64,000 nt of DNA from Novosphingobium resinovorum (GCF_001742225.1 NZ_CP017077.1:186001-250000), one strand, 5' to 3'. Positions 18,701 through 26,650 are shown, counted from the first letter of the stretch. The notes: generated by a model from the sequence alone, not told the origin. Made by a program: numbers and translations.

Positions 18701-19000
18701 CACGAGCTTTGCACCAACGCCGCCAAGTACGGCGCTCTGTCAACGGCCAAGGGGCGCGTGAGCGCTTCCTGGTCTCTGGAGGAAGGGCCGGATCCCAAAT
18801 TCCATCTGGCTTGGGAGGAGCGCGATGGTCCGCCAGTGGCCCCGAGATCGAGGCAGGGATTCGGCTCGCGGCTCATCGAGCGCGGTCTTGCAGCCGAACT
18901 TGGTGGCACTGCGGAGATGTCCTTCGCGCCTGCCGGCTTGAAATGCTTCATCACAGCGCCGCTCGCCAACTTGGGAGACCGCAATGTCTCTTGCGGGTAA
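15701..19000 (+). CDS. Large double-kinase sensor: PAS-GAF-HisKA-HATPase-REC-PAS-HWE kinase
   Basis: 1,099 residues from ATG 15701, with GGGAGG 13 bases upstream (a rather long spacing; residues before it look non-conserved). Order: N-terminal PAS-like module (DWTQTPLGSVASWPQ; YNDAYSKLIGDRHP), GAF region about 190-340, HisKA with HEFRTPLTLILGPLEEAL near 368, HATPase with NLVSNAFKFTNEGS near 483, receiver RILLADDNADMRAYV near 631 with Asp in LVLSDIMMPHLDGF, a PAS domain near 790, then a second kinase core of HWE/HisKA_2 type (DELNHRVKNTLAVVQSIAAQ near 905; LHELCTNAAKYGALS near 998). No membrane span. Two complete kinase cores around one receiver is unusual. The stop overlaps the lone receiver gene by 17 bases. 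Confidence 0.9.
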   Translation: MPSMPHFVSSVLPESLQLPLIDTPGQPAAQQLFSGSGEIRSIGRDLDWTQTPLGSVASWPQSLRSTVRTLLSSQYPMVLTWGGEFTQIYNDAYSKLIGDRHPAGLGTDIRITLAEAWGTLGPMIERVMATGDANWTPALPLEMHRSGYREEAYFSVSHAPAEDDAGVITGMLAVCSEVTEQIVGERRLKLLRELAARAGSAVQTRQAALDIMAALADDPLDIPYAALLLRTATRHEVAASFGLAPDILSQMGEGGDPWGLSAALSGSSFVIDAANTHVSAHGGAYLDPVVSAICLPVLGEQNAVDGLLVCAISPNRALDEAYRSFFELVGGQVSVAIRNAEAREHEQRRAAEMAELDRAKTAFFSNVSHEFRTPLTLILGPLEEALSDEPTSMPAHRDALELAHRNALRMLRLVNTLLDFSRVEASRMTAAPEPVDLTALTVDLASNFRAAIEKAGLDFRVAASPLSRHARVDREMYEKIVLNLVSNAFKFTNEGSIEVRLSETDNAAVLTVSDTGAGIATHELDNIFVRFHRIAGQKSRSHEGSGIGLALVKQLVELQGGTIVAESAGEGRGAAFTVKLPLAQPGTGSAPVGSVELETTSARASAYVEEARRWLPEQAPLLPEPAPHRPRILLADDNADMRAYVRRLLAPDFNVTVASDGAQALALARETRPDLVLSDIMMPHLDGFGLLRALRDDPATQTIPVIFLSAKAGEDARIESLEAGADDHLVKPFSALELRARIGGALDLAELRGEKAARERLSRAREQTDLAQAAQWRSEQHLQALTDALPVLISHVDCDLRYRFVNRAYEGWLGRPIDEILGARVEDMIGSDALAHVQKHIDAALAGAEVQFETFMPYSGIRPRHIRVDYIPQRGPNGSIEGFYGLVQDISERKLAERHRELLVDELNHRVKNTLAVVQSIAAQSFKGDREPAEARAAFEGRLLALSDAHNLLTQESWDYAMLADVIANAIHPFGGGRFDVAGPAIALEPKAAVSIALALHELCTNAAKYGALSTAKGRVSASWSLEEGPDPKFHLAWEERDGPPVAPRSRQGFGSRLIERGLAAELGGTAEMSFAPAGLKCFITAPLANLGDRNVSCG

Positions 19001-19355
19001 GCGCGTGTTGGTCGTGGAGGATGAGATGCTCGTAGCCATGAATATCGAAGACACGCTGACCGAACTGGGCGCAATCGTCGTCGGCCCGGCCATGCGTCTG
19101 GATACCGCGCTGGATTTGGCGGAACGAGAAGAGTTTGATCTCGCGATGCTGGATGTGAACATTCACGGGGGACGGTCCTACCCGGTTGCCACGTTGCTGA
19201 AATCGCGCGGCGTGCCTTTCATATTCGCCACCGGTTACGGTCACGCGGCCGATGTGGACGAGTTCAGCGACATCGCCACCTTGGCAAAGCCGTTTCGTGG
19301 CACAGATCTCGAGCACGCCCTCTGCAACGCTCTTCGCTCATCGTCGAGACCTTGA
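18984..19355 (+). CDS. Stand-alone response-regulator receiver domain
   Basis: 123 residues, only a REC domain: KRVLVVEDEMLVAMNIEDTL with the acidic pair, phospho-Asp in LAMLDVNIHGGRSYPVA near 53, and Lys in IATLAKPFRGTDLE near 104. It has no output domain. It overlaps the end of the double-kinase gene by 17 bases and is very likely its phosphorylation partner. Single REC proteins of this kind pair with HWE kinases in alphaproteobacteria, often in stress signalling. Confidence 0.92.
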   Translation: MSLAGKRVLVVEDEMLVAMNIEDTLTELGAIVVGPAMRLDTALDLAEREEFDLAMLDVNIHGGRSYPVATLLKSRGVPFIFATGYGHAADVDEFSDIATLAKPFRGTDLEHALCNALRSSSRP

Positions 19356-19447
19356 GGCGCGTCGTTATGACACCCTGATGGGCGTCGGCGCGGGAGGTGG
19401 CATTTCGATAGCGTGGAACGTGCGCGGCTCCCGCAAGTTGGATCAGC

Positions 19448-19525
19448 ATGAAAACGACATCGACGCTCATGGCAGCCGCAGCGCTGGCCTGTACGATCGC
19501 GGCCTGTGATGGTCCGAAGGTGTAG
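19448..19525 (+). pseudogene. N-terminal fragment of a small lipoprotein, cut by stop codon and IS
   Basis: 25 codons MKTTSTLMAAAALACTIAAC followed by DGPKV and TAG. The lipobox (IAAC) marks a lipoprotein signal. The element beginning at 19550 lies 25 bases downstream, and on its far side (21297-21611) a start-less coiled-coil frame continues to a stop. The two may be halves of one gene. The TAG before the element is best explained as an extra lesion (for example Glu to stop). Alternatively it is an intact entericidin-like mini-lipoprotein. Confidence 0.45.
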
Positions 19526-19648
19526 CGCGACGATTACGGAGTCCGGCGCATTGCCTCAATAGAATTGTTCCCCAAGGCATAGTCGTTGCCTCATCAAGAA
19601 TGCTCCCGAAGATATTGATTGTGGAGCAGACAAATGAGGAGGGTCAGC

Positions 19649-21118
19649 ATGATGACGCGCGACGACATGATTGCAGCAACTGGCGAGCGGTATCGAAAAG
19701 GCGATCGCGCGAATCGAGGGAAGATCCTCGATGTATTCACGGCCATTACAGGCTTTCACCGCAAGCATGCGGCCCGGATCCTGCGCGCTACAGGGCGGCG
19801 TGAGCGGGGCGCGCCAAGACCGGAGATGCGTCTCTACAACGACGAGATGGACGGCGCGCTGGTGACGCTGTGGGAGGCCTCTGACCGGGTCTGTGGAAAG
19901 CGGTTACACGCAATGCTGCCGCTGCTTGTCGAGGCCATGGAGCGCCACGGACATATGACCCTGCTACCAGCCATTCGGGCTGGGATCCTTACCATGAGTG
20001 CGGCGACAATCGATCGCCGTCTGGCGCCGTTCCGCGAAGGGGCCAAGCGGCGGCGACGGGCACCACCGTCGGCGGCCGTGAAGGCAGCGGTCCCGGTCCG
20101 CACCTTTGCAGACTGGGGTGACCCGTCACCGGGGTTCTTTGAGGCCGATCTAGTGGCCCATTCGGGTCCGTCCGCAGATGGAAGATTTGTCCAGACTCTG
20201 ACTCTCACGGACATTGCCAGCGGGTGGACCGAAACGATGCCGATTCCGTTTCGCGAGCAAGAGTATCTGGTGCAGGCACTGACCAAGCTGCAGCGATCAC
20301 TTCCGATGCCGATCCTTGGGCTGGATACTGACAACGACACGGTCTTTATGAACGAAACTATTCAGGCTTGGTGTGCAGTTCATAATATAACCTTTACCCG
20401 TTCTCGCCCGTATCACAAAAATGACCAAGCGTGGGTAGAGCAGAAGAACGGATCCGTGGTCAGAAAGCTGGTTGGATATCGTCGATATGAAGGGCTCGAA
20501 GCCCTCCAAATTCTTGAAAATCTCTACGCCGCTTCGCGCCTGTTTGTAAACTTGCTTCAACCATCCTTCAAACTGATCTCAAAGGAACGTCATGGCGCCA
20601 AGGTTATCAAACGCTACGATAAGCCGGTCACGCCCTGTCAGCGTCTCCTTGCAGATGCCCGAGTCAGCAATGCTATCAAGACACAGTTGTCGACCATGCA
20701 GGCGAGCCTGGATCCCATCGACCTGCTCGCACGCATGCGTCATTGTCAGCAGCAACTGCTCAATCTTTCACAGGATGAGCAGGTTGAGGGGGCAATCCAG
20801 CCGGACGCGCGGCTTGGGGACTTTCTGGCGAGCCTCAAGGATGCTTGGCATTCCGGCACCCTGGAGGAACCGGCGCGTCCACAGCGTACTTGGAGGACCC
20901 GCGTCGATCCCTTCGCGGCGACGGCAACCGAGGTGACCGCCCTGTTCGAAAGCGCCATGGGGCAAACGTCTCGTGATTTGTTTGAACAGCTTTGCGCGGA
21001 CCACCCCGGCCTGTACCTCCCAGGCCAGTTGAGGACTTTCGAACGACAGCGCAAACGGTGGCGAGCAGCGAAAGCCGACGCACTGATCCTCGGGGCTGCC
21101 GCAGTGGCGGCTGAATAG
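19649..21118 (+). CDS. ISNCY/IS1202-like DDE transposase
   Basis: 489 residues from ATG 19649 (GAGGAGG 6 bases upstream). Residues about 1-60 are an N-terminal helical DNA-binding part (GERYRKGDRANRGKILDVFT). The catalytic core has Asp in FFEADLVAHSGPSADGRFVQ, a second Asp in LGLDTDNDTVFMNETIQAWC, and Glu in KNDQAWVEQKNGSVVRKLVG, the DDE pattern of this group. The usual DSDNGSEF is here DTDNDTVF, a divergent but Asp-containing version. Full length with intact frame, so it may be active. It lies within inverted repeats of about 58 bases. Confidence 0.85.
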   Translation: MMTRDDMIAATGERYRKGDRANRGKILDVFTAITGFHRKHAARILRATGRRERGAPRPEMRLYNDEMDGALVTLWEASDRVCGKRLHAMLPLLVEAMERHGHMTLLPAIRAGILTMSAATIDRRLAPFREGAKRRRRAPPSAAVKAAVPVRTFADWGDPSPGFFEADLVAHSGPSADGRFVQTLTLTDIASGWTETMPIPFREQEYLVQALTKLQRSLPMPILGLDTDNDTVFMNETIQAWCAVHNITFTRSRPYHKNDQAWVEQKNGSVVRKLVGYRRYEGLEALQILENLYAASRLFVNLLQPSFKLISKERHGAKVIKRYDKPVTPCQRLLADARVSNAIKTQLSTMQASLDPIDLLARMRHCQQQLLNLSQDEQVEGAIQPDARLGDFLASLKDAWHSGTLEEPARPQRTWRTRVDPFAATATEVTALFESAMGQTSRDLFEQLCADHPGLYLPGQLRTFERQRKRWRAAKADALILGAAAVAAE

Positions 21119-21133
21119 TGGCGCGAACGGCGC

Positions 21134-21200
21134 TCCATCCATTGCCTGTTCGCGCGCCGCTTCGCTACGCTCCGCAACCCGCGAACAGGCAATGGATGGA
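21134..21200 (+). terminator. Long perfect hairpin after the transposase gene
   Basis: TCCATCCATTGCCTGTTCGC pairs perfectly with the reverse complement ending at 21200, with about 26 bases between arms. It starts 16 bases after the transposase stop. There is no U-tract, so it may be a rho-independent-like stop, an RNA-stability element or a protection device rather than a classical terminator. Confidence 0.45.
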
Positions 21201-21296
21201 AAGATCTGGCCCAATCGGCTATGGGAACCATTCTGATGAGGCAACGGCAAACGCCTCGGGAACATCTTTGCTTGAGGCAACACGACCGGCCATCGT

Positions 21297-21611
21297 AGTT
21301 GTCGCCGCGCACCGAAGGAGAAGGCAGGTGCCGCGAAGGATGAAGCCGCTGCCAACGCTTCGGGTGTACCTTATGAGGGGAACGGGCCCGCTGAGCGCGC
21401 TGGCCGCGCTGCGGACCGCGTAGATCGTGCCGCCGCTAAGGCGCGTGATTCTCAGGCGGATGCGCTCAAGGATCAGGGACACGCTATCGAAGCGCAGGCA
21501 GATGCGCAGGCCGACAAGCTGGAGCAACAAGCCCAGGCAATTCGCAATGCCGCCAAAGCGAAGGCCAGAGATCTGGATAGGCAAGCAAAGACGCTAAAGG
21601 CGAAGCCCTGA
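21297..21611 (+). pseudogene. C-terminal fragment of an Ala-rich coiled-coil protein, separated by IS
   Basis: An open frame without a start reads KEKAGAAKDEAAANASGVPY, then AADRVDRAAAKARDSQADAL and AQADKLEQQAQAIRNAAKAK, ending in TGA at 21611. The heptad-like Ala/Gln/Asp pattern is typical of small periplasmic coiled-coil proteins. The right end of the IS (21281) sits directly upstream. Its probable N-terminal part is the lipoprotein fragment at 19448. Confidence 0.55.
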
Positions 21612-21718
21612 TTGGGCCGAAATGCGCATAGGCATCTCCTCTACGTCTGAACCGATGCCTTCCATCGATTAAACGTTCCAAGCCCGCCTGTCGCGTTCCT
21701 TATAGGTCGTGTCCATTG

Positions 21719-23611
21719 TCAGACCTTGGGGAAAACACGTTTGAGATCGACGCTGAAACGCGCCTGCACGCCTTCTGGAAGATATTCGACCAGCGCATCC
21801 CGGCTGCCGCAGATGCCCAAGGAAATAAGTCGCGATCCAAAGCCCTTTTGCGCAGGTGGCTTCACGACCGGGCCGCCCCGTTCCTGCCAGAGAAACTGGA
21901 AGCGGTGGTCGTCAATATGCCAACTGACCACCACCTGGCCTGCTTCATGTGACAAGGCGCCATATTTCACCGCGTTGGTCGCCAGTTCGTGAACGATTAG
22001 GGATAGCGACATCGCGGCTTCGGCGCTGACCTGCATATCAGTTCCGCACAGCGCGATCCGGCCGCTGTCTGCGCCCAGCCACAAGATGCGCTGAAGGAGC
22101 GTTGACATTTGCGTGGCGCTCCAGCTCGTCTGGAGGAGACTGTCGTTCGCCTGACCGAGCGCGACGATCCGGCTCAGGAGCGTTTCCCGTACCTCAGGAT
22201 CGATGTTTCGCAAGGTTTGGGCAGCAAGTGACTGAACCATGGCGAAGCTTTTCTTCACGCGGTGAGACATTTCCCGCATCAGCAACTGCTTTTGCTGCTC
22301 TGCGGCCTTGCGTGCCGTCACGTCGATCGATGTCCCGGAAAATCGGTAAGGCTGGCCGGACGCATCGACCACCATCCGACCCTTGCATTCGACCCAGCGG
22401 ATCTGTTCATCGGGGATGGCGAGCCTATAATCGACGAGGAAATCGGCACCATGCTCGAACACCGCCCGAATGCTGGCACGCAGAGCGGGGAGATCTTCGG
22501 CGACGACGTACTTTTGATATTGCTCTTCGGTAAGACCTTCGGTGCACCCGTCCACTTCAAGGCCATAAAGTCGCGCAAAATTGGCATCACCGTGGATGCG
22601 ATCCGAAGACACCATCCAATCCCAAAGACCCACAGAGCCGCTAGCGGTAAGTGCCATCTGCAGGCGCTCATCTTGCAGGGCCATACGATCCTGGAGCACA
22701 CGCGACTGGGTTTTGTCGCGCAAAACCTTTACGAAGCCGATGATGACGTCATCCGCATCCTTGAGCGGCATCATTTCTCCGCTCGCCCAGAATCTATCTC
22801 CGCTCTTGCGAATGTGCCAGCGCTCATCGGCCCCTCGGCCGTTGGCTAGAGCCTGCCTCATCTCTTGGCTTGGTACTGCGGCGGCGCGGTCCTCCGGTGT
22901 GAAAAAGACCGAGAGATCGCGACCAACAATTTCCTCGGCTGTCCACTGGAGAATATTGGCTGCACCGGCATTCCAGTCGGTGATGGATCCTGTGCGATCC
23001 ATGACGATGATGGCGTAGTCGATGGCGCTGTCGAATATCGACTGAAAGCGCAGCGCGGCGTTAGCGAGCTCATTCTTGACCTCACGCTCCTGCCTCGCGA
23101 CCTTGCGCAATTCCAATTGGCTCATGACCTGCGTCGCCAGCATCTGCAAGGTGAAGCGTTGCAGCTCGCTCAGCCCTTCAGGACGTGTCCGGGTATCCAA
23201 TATGCAAAGCGTACCGATCGCGAGCCCTGCCTGATTTTTAAGCAATGCGCCGGCATAGAATCGAATGCCGCCCGCCGCGTCGACCAGGGGATTGGCCGCG
23301 AACCGGCTGTCCTTCGTCGCATCGCGAATTTCCAGGAAATCCTCCTCCAGAATCGCGTGAGCGCAAAAGGAGGTATCGAGCGGGGTTTCTCGAACGCCAA
23401 GACCCATTTCAGCCTTGAACCACTGTCGATCATCTCCAACGAGATTGACGACTGCGATCGGCGCCGCGCAAACCGCAGCGGCCAGTTTCACAACATCATC
23501 GAACTGCTGTTCGCGCGGGGTATCGAGAATATCATATTCGGCAAGCACCGCACTGCGGCCCGGTAAATGAGCATCGGGAAAACAAAAAAATTCGTTTTGT
23601 GCGTTGCTCAA
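21719..23611 (-). CDS. GAF-PAS-PAS HWE-family histidine kinase
   Basis: 630 residues from TTG 23611, chosen because GGAG lies 7 bases upstream and the protein then opens close to the family pattern (AVLAEYDILDTPREQQFDDV). Residues about 30-165 form a GAF domain (LDTSFCAHAILEEDFLEIRD). Two PAS domains follow (YAIIVMDRTGSITDWNAGAA; SVGLWDWMVSSDRIHGDANF). The HWE/HisKA_2 core has His in MREMSHRVKKSFAMVQSLAA near 445 and LIVHELATNAVKYGALS. Cytoplasmic. No receiver gene is adjacent, so its partner is elsewhere or is the lone receiver at 18984. Confidence 0.9.
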   Translation of the reverse strand: MSNAQNEFFCFPDAHLPGRSAVLAEYDILDTPREQQFDDVVKLAAAVCAAPIAVVNLVGDDRQWFKAEMGLGVRETPLDTSFCAHAILEEDFLEIRDATKDSRFAANPLVDAAGGIRFYAGALLKNQAGLAIGTLCILDTRTRPEGLSELQRFTLQMLATQVMSQLELRKVARQEREVKNELANAALRFQSIFDSAIDYAIIVMDRTGSITDWNAGAANILQWTAEEIVGRDLSVFFTPEDRAAAVPSQEMRQALANGRGADERWHIRKSGDRFWASGEMMPLKDADDVIIGFVKVLRDKTQSRVLQDRMALQDERLQMALTASGSVGLWDWMVSSDRIHGDANFARLYGLEVDGCTEGLTEEQYQKYVVAEDLPALRASIRAVFEHGADFLVDYRLAIPDEQIRWVECKGRMVVDASGQPYRFSGTSIDVTARKAAEQQKQLLMREMSHRVKKSFAMVQSLAAQTLRNIDPEVRETLLSRIVALGQANDSLLQTSWSATQMSTLLQRILWLGADSGRIALCGTDMQVSAEAAMSLSLIVHELATNAVKYGALSHEAGQVVVSWHIDDHRFQFLWQERGGPVVKPPAQKGFGSRLISLGICGSRDALVEYLPEGVQARFSVDLKRVFPKV

Positions 23612-24186
23612 ATCACGGCTCCATGCGCTAGACCGATCTGTCAGCTGCTGAAGATCTATAGCCGCGGCTCCGGTACCATCGCCACATATAAAACGCCGCA
23701 AACCATGACTGGCAGTCGCTGCATGGCCGAGGCCCTTTCCACGCGAAAGTCGAGGTTGGCCGCACATTCTTGACAACCCGTATGATGATCGGGCCGCAGC
23801 CGGGAAAAAGCCCGGCACCTGATTTCAGGGCCGGGCAAGTTGAGTAGGGCGGTTTAGCCCTTCGGGTCGCGACGCAGCCATACCGCAGGAATATGTATAT
23901 CAGAAGGCAATTCAGATCGCTCATCCGAATTAGATGGAATTGTTAACTTCGCTCAGAGAAATTCACTGTGAAAATGAAACGTATTCGTAAAAATCCAGGC
24001 AGTTAAGTTATGTGTGAAGGACGGTGGGCGTTGTGGGGCCGGGTGCTACCGATACCCAACGCCCTGGCGACACCATGCATCGCATGCGACGAGCTTTCAT
24101 GGGGGCGCGCATGCAAAGCCCCGGCGGGAGTACCACTACACTACTGCCGCCGGCCCACCCCCACACTCTATCGAGCATCTATCGTT
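23612..24186. other. Intergenic with an isolated terminator; no gene recognised
   Basis: 575 bases between the SDR stop and the kinase start. A strong minus-strand terminator (23805-23836) sits in the middle. The stretch 23840-23990, AT-rich at its right end, could encode a small RNA or a 40-residue peptide (start at 23924), but no family is recognised. Confidence 0.4.
23805..23836 (-). terminator. Strong intrinsic terminator (minus strand)
   Basis: On the minus strand GCCCGGC-CCTGA-AA-TCAGG-T-GCCGGGC is followed by TTTTT. The 12 base pairs with a single bulge and a U-run make a convincing terminator. It lies 350 bases beyond the SDR gene and 190 bases before the kinase start, so it stops either SDR read-through or a short unannotated transcript. 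Confidence 0.75.
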
Positions 24187-25080
24187 TCAGGCGATCCCAG
24201 CGCCGCCGGTCACGCCGAAGACTTCGCCGGTGATGTAGCTGCCCTCTTGCGAAGCGAGCAGGACGTAAACTGGTGCAATCTCCACGGGCTGACCGGGCCT
24301 ACCGAAACGACTGTGCTCGCCGAAATGCGCAACCATTTCCTGAGGCTGTCCGCCGCTTGCCTGAAGCACGGTCCAGAACGGTCCCGGCGCTACCACGTTG
24401 GCCCGTATGCCCTTTTCCACCAGCTGCTTCGCCAATGCTTTGGTGTAGGCGACAATGCCTGCCTTGGTGGTCGCATAGTCGAGCAGGATGTCCGATGGCT
24501 CATAGGCCTGAACCGAGGCCGTGGTGATGACCGAGGCGCCGACCGGGAGATGGGGCACCGCCGCCTGCGTGATCCAGTGCCGGGCGTAAAGGTTGGTCTT
24601 GATAGTCTTGTCAAAATCATCAGACGTGACTTCGCCAACATTCTCACGCCACTGCTGACGCCCCGCATTAATGACAAGAATGTCGATCCCTCCAAGCCCC
24701 TTCACCGCGTCCTCGACGAGCTGACGGCTCCAGGCCTCGTCGCTTACGTCGCCGGGCAGCGCTACGGCGTTGCGGCCCGCCTCCTCGATCAGGGCGAGAA
24801 CTTCGCGCGCATCCTCCTCTTCGCTCGGCAGATAGGCGATGGCGACGTCCGCGCCCTCGCGCGCAAAGGCGATAGCAGCCGCACGGCCAATCCCGGAATC
24901 GCCACCAGTGACAAGCGCTTTGCGCCCCTTGAGCTTGCCCGCGCCGATGTAACTTTTCTCACCGTGATCAGGTCGAGGCTCCAGTTTGCCTGCGATGCCT
25001 GGACGCGGCTGCGGCTGTTTGGGAAAGGGAGGCTTGGGGTATTGGGTGCGGGGGTCCTGCATGGTCAGCCGGTCGGGCAT
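24187..25080 (-). CDS. SDR oxidoreductase, glucose-dehydrogenase / general-stress-protein-39 type
   Basis: 297 residues. The long N-terminal extension of about 45 residues ([20 protein letters not shown]) before the Rossmann motif ([20 protein letters not shown]) is typical of the YhdF/GSP39-type stress SDRs. The active site is [18 protein letters not shown] near 203; VINAGRQQW near 136 is the NAG region. These proteins are induced in general stress; the substrate is unknown. It is downstream of the DUF4142 gene, and the EcfG-type promoter at 25732-25757 likely drives both. Confidence 0.88.
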   Translation of the reverse strand: MPDRLTMQDPRTQYPKPPFPKQPQPRPGIAGKLEPRPDHGEKSYIGAGKLKGRKALVTGGDSGIGRAAAIAFAREGADVAIAYLPSEEEDAREVLALIEEAGRNAVALPGDVSDEAWSRQLVEDAVKGLGGIDILVINAGRQQWRENVGEVTSDDFDKTIKTNLYARHWITQAAVPHLPVGASVITTASVQAYEPSDILLDYATTKAGIVAYTKALAKQLVEKGIRANVVAPGPFWTVLQASGGQPQEMVAHFGEHSRFGRPGQPVEIAPVYVLLASQEGSYITGEVFGVTGGAGIA

Positions 25081-25126
25081 GATCGCTCCTTGGGTCTATG
25101 GGAATTTACGGGCGGGGCAAGGGTCG

Positions 25127-25692
25127 TCAGAGGGCCTTCGCCATGTTGAGGTGAGCGGTGACTGTGGGGACCAATTCGGTTGCGAATGTCTTGAGCGATG
25201 CCTGATCCTCGCCCGCTGCGTAGCCTTTGAGCGCATCCAGCGTGGCCTGGTGAGCGCTGACCTGTGCCTTGGCATAGGCCTCATCGAACGCGGCGCCTGT
25301 TTTACTCCGGAGGTCGGCAAGCTGTGCATCCTGAGCCGCGGTCATGCGCGGGGCCGGGGTAATCGGCGGTGTGGCAGCCGCTGCGGCTGCGGTCAGCTTC
25401 TTGGTAGATCCGGTATGAGCCTTGACCATTTGTTCGGCAAACATCTTCACCTTGGCGGACTGGGCTTTCTCGGCTGCGAGCTTCGATGTCTCGATCTCGA
25501 ACATGTCGCTCGCAGCCGCTATGTTGGCAAAGACCTGCGCCGGGCTCTCTGCCGAAGTCATCCCGGTTTCGTTCATGGCATCTGCAGCCGGCGCGGAGGT
25601 CATTTCGGTGGCGGGCTCAGAGTCTTCTTGTTGCAGGCGCTGAGGCTGAGAACGGCCAGGGATGCTGCCATAAGCGCGTTATTCTTGATCAC
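25127..25692 (-). pseudogene. DUF4142 lipoprotein gene with a frameshift after the signal peptide
   Basis: GTG 25692 (CGGAG 8 bases upstream) starts VIKNNALMAASLAVLSLSAC, a textbook lipoprotein signal, but the frame runs NKKTLSPPPK and stops. One base shift after NKK opens the frame DSEPATEMTSAPAADAMNE, which continues into a DUF4142 domain of about 135 residues (AAASDMFEIETSKLAAEKAQ; VKMFAEQMVKAHTGSTKKLT). The signal and domain belong together, so a single-base deletion around 25625-25635 breaks the gene, or the read is wrong there. DUF4142 proteins are periplasmic helical bundles linked to stress. A shorter start at 25603 would give an unexported protein. Confidence 0.75.
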
Positions 25693-25731
25693 GATCTGTG
25701 CTCCGCGTTGAGTGGTGGGCAATGAGGGCTG

Positions 25732-25757
25732 AACGATCGGCAGCACGAAGCCGTTCC
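25732..25757 (-). promoter_or_regulatory. EcfG-type general-stress promoter
   Basis: On the minus strand GGAAC (25757-25753), 17-base spacer, CGTT (25735-25732). This is an exact match to the alphaproteobacterial EcfG consensus GGAAC-N16/17-CGTT. The -10 box lies about 40 bases upstream of the GTG start of the DUF4142 gene, giving a short leader. Confidence 0.7.
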
Positions 25758-25835
25758 GCTCAACCATCGACGTGCTGACGCGTTTGAGGGTCTCACCATC
25801 GCGTTATCAACCGCGCCATTGTCGAGGAGAGGAGC

Positions 25836-26276
25836 ATGAGCATCTTCGGAAATATCCTGAATAAGATCTTCCATCATGGGACCGAGAAGAAGGCCGATCC
25901 TGCAGCCAACGTGGGCGCGCCCAAGTTTGCTCCGGCACCTTCGCCAACGTCCCCTCATCCAGCGTCTGCGGCCCCATCGCCTGCACCCGCAGGCCCCGTT
26001 GCGGCAGCGCAACCTTCCGTCGACGTCGGCGCAGTATTAGAAGCCATGGCCTCGATGAAGGCGGACCATGGCGGCAATTACCGCACGTCCATCGTTGATC
26101 TTCTCAAGCTTCTCGACCTCGACTCCAGTCTCGCCGCACGCAAAGAGCTTGGGCAGGAACTGGACGTCCATGTCGGAGCGGATGGCACAGCGGAGCAAAA
26201 CATCGCGCTGCATCGGGCGGTTATGGACAAGCTCGCCAGCAATGGCGGCATCGTCCCGGATACCTTGCGTAGCTGA
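25836..26276 (+). CDS. DUF3597-domain protein
   Basis: 146 residues. The N-terminus MSIFGNILNKIFHHGTEKKA and the C-terminal block (YRTSIVDLLKLLDLDSSLAA, RKELGQELDVHVGADGTAEQ, ALHRAVMDKLASNGGIVPDT) match DUF3597 closely; a Pro/Ala-rich linker joins them. The function is unknown; members are small cytoplasmic proteins often near stress genes. GAGGAG precedes the ATG by 6 bases. It is divergent from the DUF4142/SDR operon, and the EcfG-type promoter found points only to the other side. Confidence 0.88.
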   Translation: MSIFGNILNKIFHHGTEKKADPAANVGAPKFAPAPSPTSPHPASAAPSPAPAGPVAAAQPSVDVGAVLEAMASMKADHGGNYRTSIVDLLKLLDLDSSLAARKELGQELDVHVGADGTAEQNIALHRAVMDKLASNGGIVPDTLRS

Positions 26277-26439
26277 ACATGTATAAACATTAGCGGCGCG
26301 TTCGATGTACTCCCGCTGCAGGACGAGGTGAATCTCTCCCTTGCGATGAGTAGAGCAGCGTTTTTGGAACTGTTTCTGTCCCTCGCGCACTTTCATCCTG
26401 CAAGGAGCTGCAAAATGCGGACCAGTGCAGGAGATGATC

Positions 26440-26616
26440 ATGAGCATTGAAGGTAAGGCGAAGGAAGCGGCCGGCTACGTCAAGGAGGAGCTCAACGAGC
26501 ACGGCAAGTCCCCCGAGAGCCAGAAGAAGGCTCAGGAAGGCCGCGACCTGCGTAACGAAGGTCGGATTGAGGATGGCAAGCCGCCGAAGACCTCCGAGCC
26601 CGGCACAAGGCAGTGA
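26440..26616 (+). CDS. CsbD-like small stress protein
   Basis: 58 residues from ATG 26440 (AGGAG 6 bases upstream). It starts MSIEGKAKEAAGYVKEELNE, similar to the KGKAKEAAGKVKE pattern of CsbD/YjbJ proteins, but the second half is hydrophilic and Lys/Glu-rich (SPESQKKAQEGRDLRNEGRI). Such proteins are abundant under general stress and starvation and are likely intrinsically disordered. A strong terminator follows at 26623. Confidence 0.65.
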   Translation: MSIEGKAKEAAGYVKEELNEHGKSPESQKKAQEGRDLRNEGRIEDGKPPKTSEPGTRQ

Positions 26617-26622
26617 CCAAGG

Positions 26623-26650
26623 AACCCCCGCTTCGGCGGGGGTTTTCTTT
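26623..26650 (+). terminator. Intrinsic terminator after the CsbD-like gene
   Basis: AACCCCCGC-TTCG-GCGGGGGTT followed by TTCTTT. A 9-bp GC-rich stem with a UUCG tetraloop and U-tract, 6 bases after the stop. Confidence 0.95.

Larger units (their letters stand above)
19550..21281 (+). mobile_element. IS1202/ISNCY-like insertion sequence with ~58-bp terminal inverted repeats
   Basis: The left end (19550-19610) and the reverse complement of the right end (21223-21281) align over about 58 bases, sharing TTGCCTCA at the tip and TTGCCTCATCA near base 35. The element is about 1.73 kb with one transposase gene. Between the transposase stop and the right end lies a perfect hairpin (arms 21134-21154 and 21180-21200). 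No obvious target duplication was found next to the ends. Confidence 0.75.

Noticed and set aside
23628..23924. 98-residue minus-strand frame across the orphan terminator
   Set aside because: Reading through a strong terminator is unlikely; at most the first 40 codons could matter.
25615..25640. Programmed frameshift in the DUF4142 gene
   Set aside because: No slippery heptamer followed by a strong structure was seen; a simple deletion or sequencing error explains it.
26362..26390. GGAAC upstream of the CsbD-like gene
   Set aside because: No CGTT at 16 or 17 bases.
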